Origin: a virus
IMG/VR virus record: IMGVR_UViG_3300044712_000810
Location: 186,001-250,000 of that record
Length of the DNA: 64,000 bases
Reading direction: 5' to 3' (one strand)
Both the position numbers and the translations under genes were made by a program. Shown in pieces: positions 50,379 through 58,586 of this stretch (its first letter is position 1; each line of letters opens with the position of its first letter). The notes beneath the pieces are model-generated. The model was not told the DNA's origin. It worked only from the letters and a program-made list of their open reading frames with translations, and made no database searches.

Positions 50379-50588
50379 TTAAATATCTTCTATAAGTCGA
50401 CGTAAATGTCGCTCTCTATATTTAATCAATTCATTTTTATGCATTCTGCAAAATTCATTATATAAAAAGTTTGGAGTACATGTTATATTCTCAAACATAT
50501 AATCTATTGTTTTTTCTTGAATTGTTAAACGAGTTTTAACTATATTCATCATATCGTTATAAATTTCATCAAAGTCATCATAGTCCAT
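50379..50588 (-). CDS. Small CTM-like protein, last of operon
   Basis: A 69-aa protein of unknown function ending YRERHLRRLIEDI, related in pattern to the CTM. It starts just after the upstream TAA, with GTGAG of the upstream ISEI tail as SD. Confidence 0.7.
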   Translation of the reverse strand: MDYDDFDEIYNDMMNIVKTRLTIQEKTIDYMFENITCTPNFLYNEFCRMHKNELIKYRERHLRRLIEDI

Positions 50589-50780
50589 TTAAATCTCACT
50601 AATTAATTCTTTTTGTAAATCATCTTTGATTTCACATATAACATCATACGATTCTTTACATAACATATTATATATGTATGCATCAGATTTTACAACTTCA
50701 CCTTTTCTACTTTCAGTTATAACTAACTTAAGTAATTGAACAGTTTCCATTGCTATTGGGTGAAAATTATCATGTTCCAT
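50589..50780 (-). CDS. Small CTM-like protein
   Basis: A 63-aa protein of unknown function ending IKDDLQKELISEI. TAATG junction with the large gene upstream. Confidence 0.7.
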   Translation of the reverse strand: MEHDNFHPIAMETVQLLKLVITESRKGEVVKSDAYIYNMLCKESYDVICEIKDDLQKELISEI

Positions 50781-52486
50781 TAGATTAAACAGTCCTCAAA
50801 CTTGGTTATGTTGTTCACATCGTACTGATATGGTATAATAATCTCGAAAACTACTCGAAGAAGCGTGTCATGATGAAAATTCGATGCATTTGGCAACTTT
50901 TTGAGTAAAAGATCATAATAACTAATCGTATCACAGTTTTCAGGTGAAATTTCTGCACTTGTTAGTACATTATTTGCCAAAATCTCAAACATGTTAAGTA
51001 TTTCTGGTTGAACTTTATCTTTCAACATCAAAATACTAGCACTGTCTTTAATATAATCAAGAAAATACTTATATAATGGTGTAATAATCTTTCGGCCATT
51101 AGTTCCAATGTTTTTATAATCCAAAAATGCATAGTTGTAATACTTATCATTACTTTCAACTTGACTCATTGCCACGTTATTAAATAACAAATCCATCATT
51201 TCACGGTTATTAAATGCTTTTGAATTGATATTGTTAGTTATACTAAGAAATTTTTCGATATCTATGATTTTTTTGTTAGTTACATAGAAATCTGTAGGAG
51301 TTTTTGTTGAATTTTCATCAATATTACTCAAAACTTTATTGATGAACTCATTTTCATCTATTTTTTTCAGATGTTTATGTTGTTCTGACAGTTGTTTTAC
51401 AATTTCTTCTGAAGATTTGTTTTCATCAGTAATATTTTCAGAATATTCTTTAAATTTTACTTCAATTTTGTCATAAAGTGTATCGAAATAGCGTTTTAAC
51501 ACATAATCGAACATTTTATTCTGACTAACTGACGAATTAATAATATTTAATAAATTTGTTCTTACATATGCATCATGTTCTAATGTTGCCATACGTAAAA
51601 CATAAATAAAAAGTAAGTAATTTATAAACATTACTAATAAAATTTGATTATTATATTCAGGATCCATTAATAACTTAAACAATGCTTGACATGCGAACTT
51701 AGTTTTGTCAACATCCAAGTCAAAGTTATTGGTTACTAATGTTTGAATATATTCTTTATCAAGTATAAATGAAGTAGGTAAAATCATAGGACAATTTATA
51801 GTTGTCTTATTATCATTTTTTTCAACTGAACAAAACTGGGCCGATACATATCTAAAATATTTTAAAGCATAGTGTATGGCCGAAGATTTAATAACAGAAT
51901 TCATACAAAGTTCTAAAATTGTATTAAGTTGGTTACCATGAACTTCATTTACTTGAATTTCTGTTACTTCTTGATCTTTATGTACAATTTTACGTTCTTT
52001 TTGTTCTTCTACATTTTTAACAGTCGGTGATGCAGTTGCACCTTGTAAAAGCATACGATACATTGCTTGCAATGACATATGATTGTTAACATAACTATTA
52101 AAAAATCTATAAATTCGTGTAATTACTTCATGGTCTGCACAAATTTTACATCTATCATTAATCGAAATTGATTTAATCCCATCTTTTTCTTTATCATAAG
52201 TATTATAATACCATTCAAACTCTTTTGCGATGCGTTCACATTCACAATATTCGAATGAACCATCGAAAATTACTTGATTTGCAATACGATCAATAAGATG
52301 AACATCAAATCTGTCAGCTATACATTGTTTTTTAAAAATCTCAATAATTTTTGGATCAACAATCTGAATTTGACAGAATTTAAAGTTGATTATAATATTG
52401 TGAAAACTTGGAATCGCAGCCATGCGTATTAGATACTTTTTAGTATTGTATTCTATAAACGCGTGATCTATGGATAAGATATTCAA
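50780..52486 (-). CDS. Large protein of unknown function, TTG start
   Basis: A 568-aa protein. The TTG at 52486 (MNILSIDHAF) follows SD AGGAGGG; the open frame to 52549 would run through the promoter. Contains possible metal-ligand pairs CECERIAKEF and CKICADHE (within the first 130 residues) and a central hydrophobic stretch (ILLVMFINYLLFIYVLRM). The C-terminal half is helical. No family recognised. It is divergent from the large gene at 52628. Confidence 0.75.
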   Translation of the reverse strand: MNILSIDHAFIEYNTKKYLIRMAAIPSFHNIIINFKFCQIQIVDPKIIEIFKKQCIADRFDVHLIDRIANQVIFDGSFEYCECERIAKEFEWYYNTYDKEKDGIKSISINDRCKICADHEVITRIYRFFNSYVNNHMSLQAMYRMLLQGATASPTVKNVEEQKERKIVHKDQEVTEIQVNEVHGNQLNTILELCMNSVIKSSAIHYALKYFRYVSAQFCSVEKNDNKTTINCPMILPTSFILDKEYIQTLVTNNFDLDVDKTKFACQALFKLLMDPEYNNQILLVMFINYLLFIYVLRMATLEHDAYVRTNLLNIINSSVSQNKMFDYVLKRYFDTLYDKIEVKFKEYSENITDENKSSEEIVKQLSEQHKHLKKIDENEFINKVLSNIDENSTKTPTDFYVTNKKIIDIEKFLSITNNINSKAFNNREMMDLLFNNVAMSQVESNDKYYNYAFLDYKNIGTNGRKIITPLYKYFLDYIKDSASILMLKDKVQPEILNMFEILANNVLTSAEISPENCDTISYYDLLLKKLPNASNFHHDTLLRVVFEIIIPYQYDVNNITKFEDCLI

Positions 52487-52525
52487 TTTCCCTCCTATGT
52501 AAAAAATAAAATTTTGACTATATGC

Positions 52526-52540
52526 ACTATTTTTATATGA
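52526..52540 (-). promoter_or_regulatory. Putative phage promoter variant
   Basis: On the minus strand TCATATAAAAATAGT, about 40 bases before the TTG start; A replaces G in the motif. Confidence 0.6.
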
Positions 52541-52575
52541 AACAGACAAATATTAAAATTTGTATAATCAATCAA

Positions 52576-52591
52576 TTTATATACAAATATT
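52576..52591 (+). promoter_or_regulatory. Putative phage promoter variant
   Basis: TTTATATACAAATATT, about 37 bases before the ATG at 52628. Confidence 0.55.
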
Positions 52592-52627
52592 GAAATTATA
52601 ATCTTATCTTATTTTTATGGAGATTTT

Positions 52628-54025
52628 ATGGACAACATCATACTTACTGATTTTAGCATGAACCACGAGACTATCACACTACCACAAGAAAAATTCAAGT
52701 ATCAAGAACCTGATCAAGAAATTTTATTAAAAGATTGTGAATTTAGATTACACCCATCATATATCTCTATAAGAAGAAATAAAGAAGTACATTATCCACA
52801 ATATTGGACATATTCTAATAAAAATATATCAGAAACGCATCATCTTATATTGATGATGGAACCTGATAATAATAAAATGGTTATAATTTTTCGAGAAATT
52901 AAAGATGATATTGATTCTATTCCATATTTTGAAGGTAATTATAATTACATGTATGAACGTGGGGCAAATAAAGATAATGTTTTAAGACAACAATGTGTAA
53001 ACTTATTAAATTCTTTATATTTATATTATTTAAATAATGAAGCTACGTTTCCAGTAAAATTTAAAACATACACTTCAAGATTTAATATTTTATACAATCA
53101 ATTGTATCGTTTTGCGTCGATGGAAATGTTAACCACCGAAGATTTTATATATAAACTTAAAAATGTTAAGTTTTTTCGTAAATTATTACCTATATTAGAT
53201 CAAAAATGTGATGATATTATCAAAGTTATTGAAAATGATCCCACTGGTAAGAAAAAATTACCAATTTTAAGTTTCTTTGGATGTTTTGGTAAACTTCAAG
53301 AACTTAGAGATCACCCAAGATTAGGTAAATATTTTAAAGATGATGACAAAGTGTATTTATATAAAACAATATTGCCTGTTCCGCATCTTGCAATGTATTG
53401 TAAAAAATGCAAACAAGTTAATGCTGGATGGAAACCAACAATTAAAAATGGTTATGAAGTTTGTAAGCGTGCATTTTCAAATCAGTTTGATGAATATCAT
53501 TTAGATTATATTAGAAAAACTTCAGGTTTTACAAAATTAGAAATGGATTATAATTTAAAACATGAAAATTGTCTTTATAATAGTAAAAAAGCTCACTGTA
53601 AACATAGACGTATAATTAAAACAAAACTTAGAACGTCAACTTTTCCACATGCCAGAGTTTTTACAATGAAATTTCTACTTGACGTTTACAATAATAAAAG
53701 AGCAGTTTACAGAGCTAAAACTAAAAATAATGGAGTTCCATATACTTTTAGAGAAATTAATAAAAACATTTTAACAATTCCAATGGCAAGCGCTAGTTAT
53801 TTAAATGACATATTTAACACAAAAGAAAAATGGAAACTTAACATATATCTAAACGATGAACGTTTTAATCGCAGTCTAAAATATTATAATGATAAAAAAG
53901 CATTATTTTTTAATAAAAATGGTACTGCATTAAAGATTATTGAAAATTTAGAGCTTATTAAAAACGAAAAAGTTCGTAAAAAAGCTAAATGGATATTTTT
54001 AAAAGTTGCCATAGAAAATTTGTAG
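52628..54025 (+). CDS. Unknown 465-aa protein with Cys/His pairs
   Basis: The N-terminal 200 residues are alpha/beta. Around residues 257-335, CKKCKQVNAGW, EVCKRAF, ENCLYN and AHCKHRR could bind zinc. No catalytic motif recognised. SD TGGAG. Monocistronic, with its own promoter. Confidence 0.75.
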   Translation: MDNIILTDFSMNHETITLPQEKFKYQEPDQEILLKDCEFRLHPSYISIRRNKEVHYPQYWTYSNKNISETHHLILMMEPDNNKMVIIFREIKDDIDSIPYFEGNYNYMYERGANKDNVLRQQCVNLLNSLYLYYLNNEATFPVKFKTYTSRFNILYNQLYRFASMEMLTTEDFIYKLKNVKFFRKLLPILDQKCDDIIKVIENDPTGKKKLPILSFFGCFGKLQELRDHPRLGKYFKDDDKVYLYKTILPVPHLAMYCKKCKQVNAGWKPTIKNGYEVCKRAFSNQFDEYHLDYIRKTSGFTKLEMDYNLKHENCLYNSKKAHCKHRRIIKTKLRTSTFPHARVFTMKFLLDVYNNKRAVYRAKTKNNGVPYTFREINKNILTIPMASASYLNDIFNTKEKWKLNIYLNDERFNRSLKYYNDKKALFFNKNGTALKIIENLELIKNEKVRKKAKWIFLKVAIENL

Positions 54026-54037
54026 TATTTCTCTTTT

Positions 54038-54051
54038 CATATAAAAATAAT
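54038..54051 (+). promoter_or_regulatory. Putative phage promoter variant
   Basis: CATATAAAAATAAT, 45 bases before the TTG at 54097. Confidence 0.6.
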
Positions 54052-54096
54052 ACAATATAGTTCACGGCCACCATGTTGGAGGAAGGAGAACCCACG

Positions 54097-54756
54097 TTGA
54101 GCAGGCAAAAAGCACACGTGGAGCTTCTGACAGTCGTACTCGGACTTGTAGTTTTACTATTGACCTATGTAGTGTACGACCAACATCTAACAATTGCGGA
54201 ACTTGAAGCAAAGTCGGAAGATCTACGCGGAGCCGTTTTGACGGCCCAACAGAAGGTTGCCGATAGCCATAAGGTGACCAATCTGTATCGAGTCGGTTTT
54301 AACAACAGAACCAATCAACTAATGGACGCAGAACAAAGGCTAGCCGAAAGGACTAGTGAGTTAGAGACTCTTAAACTTGTAAATGCGTCACTGAAACCAC
54401 AGCAACAACCTTGGTTCAAACCGACATTGTCAAAGGTGGAGTACAAACGCGAATTTGTCGCAACTATAACTGCATACAACACGGTAAAAGGACAATGTCC
54501 TGCGCCATATGATCAAACGGCATCTGGAAAGAAAGCCAAGAAAGATATGGTTGCCGTGTCTCACGATCTCTTGAAATCAGGAATCGTGAAGTTTGGTGAC
54601 ACCCTGCACATAGAAGGTGTAGGAAGGTTCACCGTTGAGGACACAACAGCAGCAGGCTATTCCAAGCGGGTCGATATCTGCATGGAGAAAGACATTCCTG
54701 CGGCAAAGGAATTTGGAGTCAAACGACTCAAGGTTTCTGTAGTGTCTTCACTCTAA
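54097..54756 (+). CDS. Membrane-anchored coiled-coil 3D-domain protein
   Basis: About 219 aa from the TTG at 54097, which has SD GGAGGAAGGAG; an ATG at 54073 in the same frame lacks an SD. A transmembrane helix (LLTVVLGLVVLLLTYVVY) is followed by a coiled coil (about 30-100) and a C-terminal domain (TITAYNTVKGQC, DQTASGKKAK, VAVSHDLLKSGIVKFGDTLH, FTVEDTTAAGYSKRVDIC) that matches the 3D/double-psi-beta-barrel fold of MltA/Rpf-type peptidoglycan enzymes. It probably acts on cell wall from a membrane anchor. GC-richer than its neighbours. Confidence 0.85.
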   Translation: MSRQKAHVELLTVVLGLVVLLLTYVVYDQHLTIAELEAKSEDLRGAVLTAQQKVADSHKVTNLYRVGFNNRTNQLMDAEQRLAERTSELETLKLVNASLKPQQQPWFKPTLSKVEYKREFVATITAYNTVKGQCPAPYDQTASGKKAKKDMVAVSHDLLKSGIVKFGDTLHIEGVGRFTVEDTTAAGYSKRVDICMEKDIPAAKEFGVKRLKVSVVSSL

Positions 54757-54816
54757 CCAACCAAAAACTTCTAAAGGTAGAAGTGAAAACAAACTTCAAC
54801 GGCCAGTGAACAAAGC

Positions 54817-54855
54817 TGGGAGGCTAAGGATGACCCTTAGCCTCCCAATAATTTT
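54817..54855 (+). terminator. Terminator of 3D-domain gene
   Basis: TGGGAGGCTAAGG pairs with CCTTAGCCTCCCA; AATAATTTTAAT follows. Confidence 0.9.
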
Positions 54856-54870
54856 AATATTCAAGTATTT

Positions 54871-54884
54871 CATATAAAAATAAT
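54871..54884 (+). promoter_or_regulatory. Putative phage promoter variant
   Basis: CATATAAAAATAAT, 30 bases before the 12-codon ORF. Confidence 0.55.
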
Positions 54885-54914
54885 AGTAATGAACAAATGA
54901 TTTGGAGGTCCAGG

Positions 54915-54953
54915 ATGGACGTGACTGACGGCGGCGATATTTCGATCGACTAG
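54915..54953 (+). CDS. 12-residue mini-ORF
   Basis: ATG to TAG encodes MDVTDGGDISID. SD GGAGG is 6 bases upstream. A GTCC/GGAC stem could enclose the start. Flanked by a promoter variant and a terminator, so a separate roughly 140-nt transcript is plausible, as a short peptide or a structured RNA. Confidence 0.35.
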   Translation: MDVTDGGDISID

Positions 54954-55007
54954 AAACTCACATTTCATTTTTGTATTCATTCCTTTTAGTTTAACTTTTT
55001 TGAACAA

Positions 55008-55044
55008 AAAGTGTCCGGGAGGGCACTTTATTTATATTTTTTTA
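55008..55044 (+). terminator. Terminator of mini-ORF transcript
   Basis: AAAGTG and CACTTT around a 10-base loop, followed by ATTTATATTTTTTT. Confidence 0.75.
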
Positions 55045-55055
55045 ATTTCTAAAAA

Positions 55056-55070
55056 TATATAAAAATATTG
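55056..55070 (+). promoter_or_regulatory. Putative promoter of RNA polymerase operon
   Basis: TATATAAAAATATTG, 27 bases before the ATG at 55097, which starts the gene string leading to the beta' genes. Confidence 0.55.
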
Positions 55071-55096
55071 AAAGTAAATAATTTTTTGGAGGGATT

Positions 55097-55510
55097 ATGT
55101 TAAAATTAAAAAATATAATACATTTTCCTGCATATTATAAAGAACATAATTTAAAACTCGATAATATTGATGTTACATCTATTAAAATTGAAAAAATTGA
55201 AGGAAAATACGAAATTAATGCAAAAAGTGGCAAACACGATGTTAAGATTGAATTTACAGATGAAAAATTAACAACTGATACAGATATTAAAGTGTTTTGT
55301 GGTTGTGAAAGTTTTAAATTTGAATTTGCACACGCACTCTACATAAAACAATCATTATTAGATGCTGAATCATTTAAAATGAATCTTGAAAGACGTGGAA
55401 AAAAGAAAAATGTATATGCAATTCCATCTGGCTGCAAACACGTTGTAGCTGTTGGACAGTATATTTTTAGGAATTTAGAGAAATTTCAAAAGGAGATCGA
55501 TAAATTATGA
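55097..55510 (+). CDS. SWIM-type zinc-finger-like protein
   Basis: A 137-aa protein. Cys68/Cys70 (VFCGCESFKFEFA) and Cys113-Lys-His115 (GCKHVVAVG) fit the C-x-C ... C-x-H SWIM pattern, but with a longer spacing (about 42 residues) than usual. SWIM domains mediate DNA or protein contacts. SD GGAGG. It is translated together with the next gene (ATGA). Confidence 0.7.
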   Translation: MLKLKNIIHFPAYYKEHNLKLDNIDVTSIKIEKIEGKYEINAKSGKHDVKIEFTDEKLTTDTDIKVFCGCESFKFEFAHALYIKQSLLDAESFKMNLERRGKKKNVYAIPSGCKHVVAVGQYIFRNLEKFQKEIDKL

Positions 55511-55881
55511 GTAAAACCTCAAAAAATCTAGAAATGGATACAGAAGTTCTTGAAGTTATGGAAAAAAAGTTTCCACCTGTAACAGTTCATGCAACACTTG
55601 AAGGCGTTGTTAGTGTTCCATTTACTATTAACGCAACAGGTCAAAACAGTAACTCAAATACTGATGAAGGATGTATTCGACTTATTCATGGTCGCACATA
55701 TTACATTCCAGTAGATACAGATGCAGATTCAGATAGTTATGGTAATCTTAAAATATTTAGCAATGTTGCCGATAAAATCGATATCAGATTCGTGAAACAG
55801 AAGTTCTGTGCAATTATTCCTATACAGCATAACGTGAAAATTCAACACGGACAACAACTGTGTATTTTATGGAATAATTAA
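55507..55881 (+). CDS. Unknown beta-rich protein
   Basis: A 124-aa protein of unknown function, mostly beta strands (EGVVSVPFTINATGQNSN, GCIRLIHGRTYYIPVD). It could be a minor virion protein. ATGA overlap with the upstream gene; SD AAGGAG. Confidence 0.75.
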   Translation: MSKTSKNLEMDTEVLEVMEKKFPPVTVHATLEGVVSVPFTINATGQNSNSNTDEGCIRLIHGRTYYIPVDTDADSDSYGNLKIFSNVADKIDIRFVKQKFCAIIPIQHNVKIQHGQQLCILWNN

Positions 55882-55892
55882 AGAGGTATAAT

Positions 55893-56354
55893 ATGTATAA
55901 GTTACCTGAAGATATTGAAAAACAATTACAACAAAAGTATAATACAGTTCATATACCATCATTAGTACATACATTATTCCAAGAAATATTACAGAAAACT
56001 TTAAAAGATGGTGCATGTCATATTCGTGAGTTTGGTAAATTCGTGTCATTTCAAACTCAATCATCTAAAACTAAGAATCCAACAATTAGATTTAAGTTTA
56101 GATTAGCATTAAGTCTTGATAAGAAATTAAAAGGCGATCAATATTTGCTTCAAATTGTTCCAGTAAAGGCCAAAGTACCATTTACAGAGCAACATGAACA
56201 AAAAGTTCTTGATAAGAAAGAAATTAAAGCATATAATTTCGAAGCATTACAAGAAGCAAATAAACATGCCAATAAAGTTACGAAAGACCGACTCAATGAA
56301 CTCGAAATCAAACGAATTTTAGAAGAGGACGGTGGCGAGGAATATGTCAAATGA
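55893..56354 (+). CDS. HU/IHF-like DNA-binding protein
   Basis: A 153-aa protein. Residues about 23-95 (LVHTLFQEILQKTLKDGACH, IREFGKFVSF, KNPTIRFKFRLALSLDKKLK) follow the HU/IHF pattern: helices, then GxFG-x-F, an arm, and a K-rich end. The last 50 residues are a charged helical extension. It lies just before the RNA polymerase genes, where a nucleoid protein could assist transcription. SD AGAGG. Confidence 0.75.
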   Translation: MYKLPEDIEKQLQQKYNTVHIPSLVHTLFQEILQKTLKDGACHIREFGKFVSFQTQSSKTKNPTIRFKFRLALSLDKKLKGDQYLLQIVPVKAKVPFTEQHEQKVLDKKEIKAYNFEALQEANKHANKVTKDRLNELEIKRILEEDGGEEYVK

Positions 56355-57246
56355 TGAATTACAAGAAGTCACTAGTCCAAGACCTTTCTTAGGCAAATCT
56401 AAGTTAATTGACGAAGATGGTCTATTAAGTGAAAGGATATTTGGACCACAACAGAATTTTAGGTGCAAATGTGGTAAGTTGAATACTAAAACGCATGATC
56501 GTGGAAAAAGATGCCCGAAATGCAATGTCTTATGTGATACAAATGATCTTCGACTTACTACATTTGCAAAAATTACTGTTCCTTTTGGAGCAATCAAACC
56601 AACAAAGAAACGTGAATTCTATAAAATCACAGGTAAGAAAAATACAAACTTATTAAATCCGATTTTTGCTGACCATTCAGTATCTTCATATAGATATTTG
56701 GCCATCCAATCCGATGGGAAAAAACTTAAGATTGTAAACTCGTTGGACAAAGACTCTAATTGGTATAATATTCCTTTTAGAATTACCGGCATTTACAGTT
56801 TTATATTAGTTTTAAAATACGTGGCATTCACGTTAAATCTCCCCGTAGCAAAAGATTTATTCGATCAAAAATATATCATGGAATATATCAAAGTCCTACC
56901 TCCGGACGTTCGTCCAATCATCCCAATGAAAAATCAACAGAAGTTGAGAATTACCGAAGTAAATAAACAGTATGAAAGTTTAATTAGTTTGAATCTGGCA
57001 AATAGACCAGTTATTAACAACATTAAGACAGATGAAGAAAATTGGCTTGGTATGATTCACGAATCATTTAAAAGTCAATTACTGGAGGACGAAATTGTTG
57101 ACCAAGCTGTTATACAATATGATAACTTGGCCGCAAGATATCAGTATTACGTTGATTTGGCTTATGAAAACGTATATAATGATGTATGCGGCAAAACTGG
57201 ATATATTCGTTCCGGTATTTTAGGAAAAACAATCGAGTTTAGTGCT
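56344..57246 (+). CDS. RNA polymerase beta' N-terminal part, exon 1
   Basis: 301 codons. Residues 26-34 (GLLSERIFG) match bacterial beta' DGLFCERIFG, and Cys41/43/57/60 (CKCGK ... CPKC) form its zinc ribbon. Near the end TGYIRSGILGKTIEFSA matches the conserved GRFRQNLLGKRVDYSG stretch. Without splicing the frame stops at 57264; joined to exon 2 the match continues. The GTG at 56332 is the alternative start. Phage-encoded multisubunit RNA polymerase, transcribing phage genes. Confidence 0.9.
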
Positions 57247-58216
57247 AGATTTGGCACCTTCTAGAGTGATCTAGATGTAAAAGTCTCTTAATTCGGTGAA
57301 ACTCCTACGAGATAACATCAAGAGGACAATACCGAGCCAAGCCTCTTTAGAGAGGAAGGTGTAACGACTATCCCGAAAGGGAGTACACGGTAACGCTAAC
57401 CGTGGAAACAGAGACTATCTCCCCCAATTGGAGTTTTATGGAAATAAAATATAATGAAATTGGAATTTCTAAAGAAATTTTAGAAAGATTTTGGTCGAAA
57501 GTTATATTCCCAACAAATTTAAATGATTGTTGGGAATGGAAAGGAAATGAAAGAAATAAAGATGGATATAAACGATTTACATATACTCCATCAAAATTGA
57601 ATAGAATTGAAGTGTCTGTACATAGATTTATATTTGAATTATATTATGGTAAAATAACTAATAATTTAGTTGTTTGCCACAACTGTGATAATCCGGGATG
57701 TTGTAATCCGACACATTTATTTCTCGGAACTGTTGCTGACAATATGAAAGATATGGTTAATAAAGATCGATCATGTTATGGTCAATATAACGGTAATAGT
57801 TCTTTAACTGAGGAAAATATTTCAGAAATTATTGAAAATATAATTTCTGGAGTTTACAAAAATAAACACCAAATAGCAGATGATTTTAATGTTGATGTTC
57901 ATTGTATTCAAGATATATTTCGTGAATATACATGGACTAAAATAACATCTACAATTCCAAACTTTAACATAGCAAAATCAATGTTAGATAGTAGAAAAAA
58001 ATTACCTGACGAATTAGTCAATCAAATAATAAATGATTTAAGATTGGGATTATCCCATAAACAAATTGCCACAAAATATAAAATAGCCAAAACAACAGTG
58101 TCAAATTATCGTCAAAAATATCTCGGGGGAGATAAAGATATAGTCTGATCTGCATAGTAATATGCAGCAGTGAGAAAATCACGGAAGAGGAGTAGCGATC
58201 CTCTTCGAACACCATG
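57247..58216 (+). mobile_element. Group I intron (self-splicing) in beta' gene
   Basis: 970 bases. P1: exon GTGCT (57242-57246) pairs with GGCAC (57253-57257), with the U:G wobble at the splice site. P/Q: AATTCGGTGAAA (57290) with ACAATACCGAGCCAAGCC (57326). R/S: ACAGAGACTA (57408) with AAGATATAGTC (58135), forming P7. Terminal hairpins CTGCAT/ATGCAG and GAAGAGGA/TCCTCTTC (P9) precede the final G at 58216. These are hallmarks of group IA introns such as those in T4. The intron holds an HNH homing endonuclease gene. Confidence 0.9.
57438..58148 (+). CDS. HNH homing endonuclease of the intron
   Basis: A 236-aa protein from the ATG at 57438 (SD TTGGAG). The HNH_3-type core is VHRFIFELYYGKI, VVCHNCDNPGCCNPTHLFLG and TVADNMKDM, with zinc Cys pairs. 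The C-terminus (LSHKQIATKYKIAKTTVSNY) is a helix-turn-helix, typical of phage intron endonucleases. It lies between R and S (P8 loop); its last codons and stop overlap the S/P7 strand. It spreads the intron by cutting intron-less beta' genes. Confidence 0.9.
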   Translation: MEIKYNEIGISKEILERFWSKVIFPTNLNDCWEWKGNERNKDGYKRFTYTPSKLNRIEVSVHRFIFELYYGKITNNLVVCHNCDNPGCCNPTHLFLGTVADNMKDMVNKDRSCYGQYNGNSSLTEENISEIIENIISGVYKNKHQIADDFNVDVHCIQDIFREYTWTKITSTIPNFNIAKSMLDSRKKLPDELVNQIINDLRLGLSHKQIATKYKIAKTTVSNYRQKYLGGDKDIV

Positions 58217-58480
58217 CGATCTGTTATTCGAGTTGATCCCAGTTTACCACCATATCAAATTGGTGTAAGTCGAAAGATTCTTCATAAGTTGTGGTATCCA
58301 TATTATAACTATTATATGACAACAATCAAAGGGATTGAGTACGAACAATTTTTTGAGAACTATACTGCTCGAGAAATGTATGATCAGCATACGTTTAATG
58401 AATTTTTAGTGTGGTTTATGCAATCTGATAATCCACAAGCGGAAGAAATGTTTCAAAAAGTGAAGGTAGTAACACCATAG
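58217..58480 (+). CDS. RNA polymerase beta' N-terminal part, exon 2
   Basis: 87 residues plus stop, in phase with exon 1. RSVIRVDPSLPPYQIGVSRK continues the conserved GRSVIVVGPxLxLxQCGLPK stretch; the ATG at 58214 is intron sequence, not a start. The product ends at VKVVTP, just before the block that begins the second beta' gene. Confidence 0.88.
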   Translation, partial: RSVIRVDPSLPPYQIGVSRKILHKLWYPYYNYYMTTIKGIEYEQFFENYTAREMYDQHTFNEFLVWFMQSDNPQAEEMFQKVKVVTP

Positions 58481-58490
58481 GAGAAACAAA

Positions 58491-58577
58491 ATGCTACTTA
58501 AACTCATACAAATAATTCCAACTTTTATATTTACAATAGTAGCAATCACTTTTGTAATCCTTTCATTTTCTAATTAA
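58491..58577 (+). CDS. 28-aa hydrophobic peptide
   Basis: MLLKLIQIIPTFIFTIVAIT and eight more residues, a single membrane span. SD AGGAG 7 bases upstream. It lies in the break between the two beta' genes. Too short to recognise. Confidence 0.65.
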   Translation: MLLKLIQIIPTFIFTIVAITFVILSFSN

Positions 58578-58586
58578 AGGAATGGC

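Larger units (their letters stand above)
54757..55096. other. Gap with terminator, promoter and mini-ORF
   Basis: About 340 bases holding the 3D-gene terminator (54817), a promoter variant (54871), a 12-codon ORF with strong SD (54915), a hairpin terminator (55008) and the promoter for the next gene (55056). An ACTTCT/AGAAGT hairpin at about 54768-54785 lies before the main terminator. Confidence 0.7.

Noticed and set aside
50780-52549. Start of the large gene at 52549
   Set aside because: That would place the promoter motif and SD inside the gene; the TTG at 52486 with SD AGGAGGG is favoured.
57247-57264. Truncated or frameshifted RNA polymerase beta' gene ending at 57264
   Set aside because: Intron core elements and an exact protein-level rejoin at 57246/58217 explain the stop; it is a splicing junction, not damage.
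58214-58480. Separate gene starting at the ATG at 58214
   Set aside because: No SD, and the first codon is the intron's 3' end; the sequence continues exon 1 in phase.
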